A stretch of DNA of 64,000 bases from Leucobacter allii (GTDB taxonomy: Bacteria > Actinomycetota > Actinomycetes > Actinomycetales > Microbacteriaceae). The translations under genes were made by a program, and so were the position numbers. Below are positions 60,879-64,000 of the stretch, in pieces (position 1 is the stretch's first letter; each line of letters starts with the position of its first letter). The notes under the pieces were generated by a model. The model was not told the DNA's origin and searched no databases. It saw nothing but the letters and a program-made list of their open reading frames with translations. Where the stretch lies: positions 2,852,001 through 2,916,000 of the forward strand of contig NZ_CP095045.1 in assembly GCF_022919155.1 (NCBI RefSeq), in the 5' to 3' direction.

Positions 60879-61742
60879 CTACGCCCCCGCCTCGAGCTCC
60901 TCGGAGCGGCGGACGTTGGCGGCGAGCGCACGGTCGAAGAGCCCGCCCCAGTCCGCATCCTGGAGCACGAGGACCGCCTGCTCCGTCGTGCCCTTCGGGC
61001 TCGTGACCCGGCGTCGGAGCTCGGCGGGCTCCTCGCCGCTCGCCGCCCAGAGCTCCGCGGCCCCGCGGATGGTCTGCTGCACGAGCGTTCTCGCCTGCGC
61101 CGGATCGAAGCCGCGGCGCTCGGCCGCGGCGAGCATCTCCTCCGCGTAGAGGTAGAGGTAGGCGGGCCCCGATCCGGAGACCGCGGCGACGTCGTTGATC
61201 TGCGACTCGCGCACCTCGAGGACCTCCCCGACCGTTTCGAACAGTCGCCGCACGACGGAGATCTCGGCGGATCCCGCCGCCGCCCCGGCCGCGATCCCCG
61301 TGACGCCGAGACCGATCTGCGACGGCGTGTTCGGCATCGCGCGGACGACGGGGGTCCCCTCCGGCAGCTCGGCCTCGATCGCCGCGCAGGGGATCCCCGC
61401 GGCCACGCTCACGACGATCGCTCCCGGCGCGAGCTCCCCGGCGATCTCGCGCACCGCGTCGACGACCATCCAGGGCTTCACGCCGAGCACGACGACCGCC
61501 GCGCCGCGCACGGCGCGGCGGTTCGCCTCGGGGTCGGTCTCGGCGGCGTGCGCAACGACGTCGGGCGACCCGGCGAACGCGGCCGCGCTGGCCGCCGATC
61601 GCGTCGTGACCGCGATGGGCCGCTCGATCCGCACCTCCGGGTCGCGCAGCCCGGCGAGAATCGCCCCGCCCATCGAGCCGACCCCGATCATCGCGGTGCG
61701 GGGAAGGACGTCGTCTGCCTGGACTGCTCGGTTCTCGCTCAC
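60879..61742 (-). CDS. proC: pyrroline-5-carboxylate reductase
   Basis: 287 residues from GTG 61742; TAGACT ends exactly 6 nt upstream (leaderless). Rossmann start MIGVGSMGGAILAGL, GVKPWMV, VRAMPNTPSQIG, SGSGPAYLYLYAEEM and the C-terminal VTSPKGTTEQAVLVL, all diagnostic of ProC. Last step of proline synthesis, NADPH-dependent. Confidence 0.95.
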   Translation of the reverse strand: MSENRAVQADDVLPRTAMIGVGSMGGAILAGLRDPEVRIERPIAVTTRSAASAAAFAGSPDVVAHAAETDPEANRRAVRGAAVVVLGVKPWMVVDAVREIAGELAPGAIVVSVAAGIPCAAIEAELPEGTPVVRAMPNTPSQIGLGVTGIAAGAAAGSAEISVVRRLFETVGEVLEVRESQINDVAAVSGSGPAYLYLYAEEMLAAAERRGFDPAQARTLVQQTIRGAAELWAASGEEPAELRRRVTSPKGTTEQAVLVLQDADWGGLFDRALAANVRRSEELEAGA

Positions 61743-61866
61743 CCGCACAGTCTACGATCGGGCGCGCCTCGACCCGGCGCGCATTCCCCGTTCCGCGAGC
61801 CGCGCCCCGTAGAATGGCGGACAGTACGGATCACCGGCAGATCAGGTCCCCAGGAGGCATCCCGAC

Positions 61867-62829
61867 ATGAGCGCGTCAGGCGGCGGCAAAGCGATCATCG
61901 CGGCGTTTCTCGCCAACTTGGGCATCGCGATCACGAAGTTCATCGCGTGGGCGTTCTCCGGCTCCTCCTCGATGCTCGCCGAGGGCGTGCACTCGCTCGC
62001 CGACTCGGGCAACCAGATCCTGCTGCTCATCGGCGGCAAGCGCGCGCAGCAGCGCGCCGACAAGGAGCACCCCTTCGGCTACGGCCGCGTGCGCTACGTC
62101 TACGCCTTCGTCGTCGCGATCGTGCTCTTCTCCGTCGGCGGGGTGTTCTCCATCTACGAGGGCATCGAGAAGGTGCAGCATCCGCACGCGCTCGAGGTCT
62201 GGTGGCTGCCGCTGCTCGTCCTCGTGATCGCGATCGTCCTCGAGAGCTTCTCGCTCCGCACCGCCGTCAAGGAGAGCCTGCCCCACAAGGGCGACTCCAG
62301 CTGGTTCCAGTTCATCCGCCGCTCCAAGGCGCCCGAGCTGCCGGTCGTGCTGCTCGAGGATCTCGCGGCGCTCACCGGCCTCGTCTTCGCGCTGCTCGGC
62401 GTCGGCCTCACCGTGATCACCGGGAACGGCCTCTTCGACGGCATCGCGACGATCCTCATCGGCGTGCTGCTCGTCGGAGTCGCGCTCATCGTCGGCATCG
62501 AGGTGAAGAGCCTCCTCGTCGGCGAGGGCGCGAGCGACGAGGACATCGCGAAGATCGAGGCCGCGATCCTCGACTCGAAGGACATCGGCCGCATCATCCA
62601 CATGAAAACCCTCTACCTCGGGCCCGATGAGTTCATGGTGGGCGCGAAGATCGACGTGGCCGCGACGGCGACGATGGGCGAGGTCTCGGCGATCGTGAAC
62701 CTGGCCGAGCGCCGCATCCGCGACGCCGTCCCCGCGGCCCGCGTCATCTACCTCGAGCCCGACGTCTACCTCGATCCGAACGCCGACACGCCGTCGACGA
62801 GCTCGATCGTGATGCTCTCGAGCGACTGA
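61867..62829 (+). CDS. cation diffusion facilitator (CDF) family exporter
   Basis: 320 residues. TAGAAT (61810-61815) and AGGAGG (61851-61856) precede the ATG. TM2 site GVHSLADSGNQ, KEHPFGYGRVRYVYAF, TM5 EDLAALTG (Glu-Asp in place of His-Asp), and a cytosolic C-domain. The altered TM5 site suggests a specificity other than Zn; such CDF proteins are often of the ZT-like group. Metal unknown. Confidence 0.9.
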   Translation: MSASGGGKAIIAAFLANLGIAITKFIAWAFSGSSSMLAEGVHSLADSGNQILLLIGGKRAQQRADKEHPFGYGRVRYVYAFVVAIVLFSVGGVFSIYEGIEKVQHPHALEVWWLPLLVLVIAIVLESFSLRTAVKESLPHKGDSSWFQFIRRSKAPELPVVLLEDLAALTGLVFALLGVGLTVITGNGLFDGIATILIGVLLVGVALIVGIEVKSLLVGEGASDEDIAKIEAAILDSKDIGRIIHMKTLYLGPDEFMVGAKIDVAATATMGEVSAIVNLAERRIRDAVPAARVIYLEPDVYLDPNADTPSTSSIVMLSSD

Positions 62830-62859
62830 GCTGCGGCGGGCGCCGCGGGCTCTGACGCG

Positions 62860-63333
62860 CTACCGGCGCTCGGCGAAGAACTCCCTGAGGAGCGCGGCGC
62901 TGTCCGCCGCCCCCACTCCGGCGACGACCTCGGGCACGGGGTGCGGGAGCCTGCCGTCTCGCAGCAGGTCGTAGACGCTGCCCGCCGCCCCCGCCTTCTC
63001 GTCCCAGGCGCCGAACACGACGCGCGGCACGCGCGCGGCGAGGATCGCGCCCGCGCACATGACGCAGGGCTCGAGCGTCACGACGAGCGTGCATCCCGCG
63101 AGGACCCGGTCCCCGAGCTCGCGCGCCGCGGCGCGGATCGCCAGGACCTCGGCGTGCGCGGTCGGATCCCGACCCGCCTCCCGATCGTTCCGCCCCGAGC
63201 CGATCTCCCGCCCCTCGGCGTCGAGCACGATCGCGCCGACCGGGATCTCCCCGGCCTCCCCGGCCTCGCGCGCGAGCGCGAGGGCGCGATCCATAACCGC
63301 GAGATCGGAGCGCGATGGGGGGAAGGGCGGCAC
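62860..63333 (-). CDS. tadA: tRNA-specific adenosine deaminase TadA
   Basis: 157 residues from GTG 63333; TATCCT (63346-63341) ends 7 nt upstream (leaderless). Zn site HAEVLAIR with catalytic Glu and PCVMCAGAI. Converts A34 to inosine in tRNA-Arg(ACG). Convergent with the CDF gene and divergent from upp. Confidence 0.93.
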   Translation of the reverse strand: MPPFPPSRSDLAVMDRALALAREAGEAGEIPVGAIVLDAEGREIGSGRNDREAGRDPTAHAEVLAIRAAARELGDRVLAGCTLVVTLEPCVMCAGAILAARVPRVVFGAWDEKAGAAGSVYDLLRDGRLPHPVPEVVAGVGAADSAALLREFFAERR

Positions 63334-63339
63334 GGCACC

Positions 63340-63346
63340 TAGGATA
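63340..63346. promoter_or_regulatory. overlapping divergent -10 elements (tadA / upp)
   Basis: The heptamer TAGGATA reads TAGGAT on the plus strand (63340-63345, 6 nt before the upp ATG) and TATCCT on the minus strand (63346-63341, 7 nt before the tadA GTG). One symmetric core appears to serve both genes, both leaderless. Confidence 0.65.
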
Positions 63347-63351
63347 GTTGC

Positions 63352-63990
63352 ATGCGAGTCTTCGTTGCGGATCATCCCCTCATCACCCACAAGTTGACGG
63401 TGCTGCGCAACGCGAAGACGCCGCAGCCCACGTTCCGGCTCCTCATCGAGGAGCTCATGACCCTGCTCGCCTACGAGGCGACCCGCGAGGTGCGCGTCGA
63501 GCCGCACGAGATCGAGACCCCCGTGGCGCCCACGACGGGCGTGCGCCTCAGCGAGCCGCTGCCGCTGATCGTGCCGATCCTGCGCGCCGGCCTCGGCATG
63601 CTCGAGGGCATGGTGAAGCTCGTACCGACCGCCGAGGTCGGCTTCCTGGGCATGGCCCGCGACGAGGAGACGCTGCAGCCGACCACCTACGCGGAACGGC
63701 TCCCCGACTCCCTCGCGGGCCGCCAGTGCTTCGTGCTGGATCCGATGCTCGCGACCGGCGGCTCCCTCGCCGCGGCGATCAGATTCCTCTTCGACCGCGG
63801 CGCCGACGACGTGACGGCGATCTGCGTGCTCGGCACCCCCGAGGGCGTCGAGGCGATCCGCGAGGCCGCGGGGGACCGCGAGGTCACGCTCGTGCTCGGC
63901 GCGCTCGACGAGGGGCTCGACGAACAGGCCTACATCGTCCCCGGTCTCGGCGACGCCGGCGATCGGCTCTACGGCACCGTCGACCACTGA
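63352..63990 (+). CDS. upp: uracil phosphoribosyltransferase
   Basis: 212 residues, standard length. [20 protein letters not shown] at the N-terminus, [16 protein letters not shown] loop [16 protein letters not shown] and the C-terminal [16 protein letters not shown] uracil-binding flap. Salvages uracil to UMP. Confidence 0.97.
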   Translation: MRVFVADHPLITHKLTVLRNAKTPQPTFRLLIEELMTLLAYEATREVRVEPHEIETPVAPTTGVRLSEPLPLIVPILRAGLGMLEGMVKLVPTAEVGFLGMARDEETLQPTTYAERLPDSLAGRQCFVLDPMLATGGSLAAAIRFLFDRGADDVTAICVLGTPEGVEAIREAAGDREVTLVLGALDEGLDEQAYIVPGLGDAGDRLYGTVDH

Positions 63991-64000
63991 GCCGCGTGCG

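Overview
The window is very GC-rich, densely packed and uses GTG and TTG starts freely. It carries actinobacterial hallmarks: a fused biotin carboxylase/BCCP subunit, an Eis-type acetyltransferase, a 32-residue bS22-like ribosomal protein, and many promoters of the form TAnnnT followed 6-7 nt later by the start codon (leaderless mRNAs). An aspartyl-tRNA synthetase of the short archaeal type and the overall gene set suggest a Microbacteriaceae chromosome, possibly Leucobacter-like; this taxonomic call is inference. I see no phage, insertion sequence, rRNA operon, CRISPR array or origin. One tRNA gene (Ser, GGA) is present.

Layout. 1-8.9 kb: end of an acyl-CoA carboxylase alpha subunit, Eis-like GNAT, LLM flavin oxidoreductase, a small acidic protein, an Ig-repeat surface protein with a palindromic operator candidate, a repeat-rich gap, a Pr6Pr-type membrane protein running into tRNA-Ser, and a secreted CHAP-like protein behind a hairpin leader. 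8.9-14.3 kb: cytochrome c maturation operon (histidine phosphatase, TlpA/ResA, CcdA, ResB) divergent from a MarR regulator with an (DPAxAA)8 tail and an SDR. 14.3-24.6 kb: a phosphate-scavenging locus with two phosphodiesterase-like metallophosphoesterases, a PtpB-like phosphatase, a Ugp-type ABC importer with two paralogous binding proteins and an RpiR regulator. Two duplicated upstream regions each carry PHO-box-like repeats. 24.6-29.3 kb: aspS, then a TasA/SipW-type surface-fibre operon. 29.3-34.1 kb: thioredoxin-reductase-like/methyltransferase fusion with an XRE-cupin regulator, VOC protein, frameshifted AraC gene. 33.4-41.4 kb: branched-chain-amino-acid-type ABC importer (LivK, fused LivH-LivM, LivG, LivF) coupled to two CMD/alkylhydroperoxidase-like proteins, divergent from a large FAD/NAD(P)-binding protein. 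41.4-53.2 kb: SolA-like oxidase, then a translationally coupled catabolic operon (RidA, DUF1028, M20 amidohydrolase, aldehyde dehydrogenase, SDR, NCS1 permease, amidase). It is divergent from a LysR gene that is followed by a flavin monooxygenase; T-N11-A sites lie at both control regions. 53.2-64 kb: housekeeping genes (Dabb, glutaredoxin-like, bS22, ArsR, TrkH/TrkA potassium uptake, LysR-MHS transporter-amidohydrolase, ProC, CDF exporter, TadA, Upp).

The most coherent system is the 14.3-24.6 kb locus: extracellular or periplasm-facing binding proteins and a Ugp-like importer would bring in phosphodiesters or sugar phosphates, and the phosphoesterases would release phosphate, under a PhoP-like activator plus an RpiR sugar-phosphate sensor. 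The second is the LysR-linked amide/imine catabolic cluster, whose substrate I cannot name.
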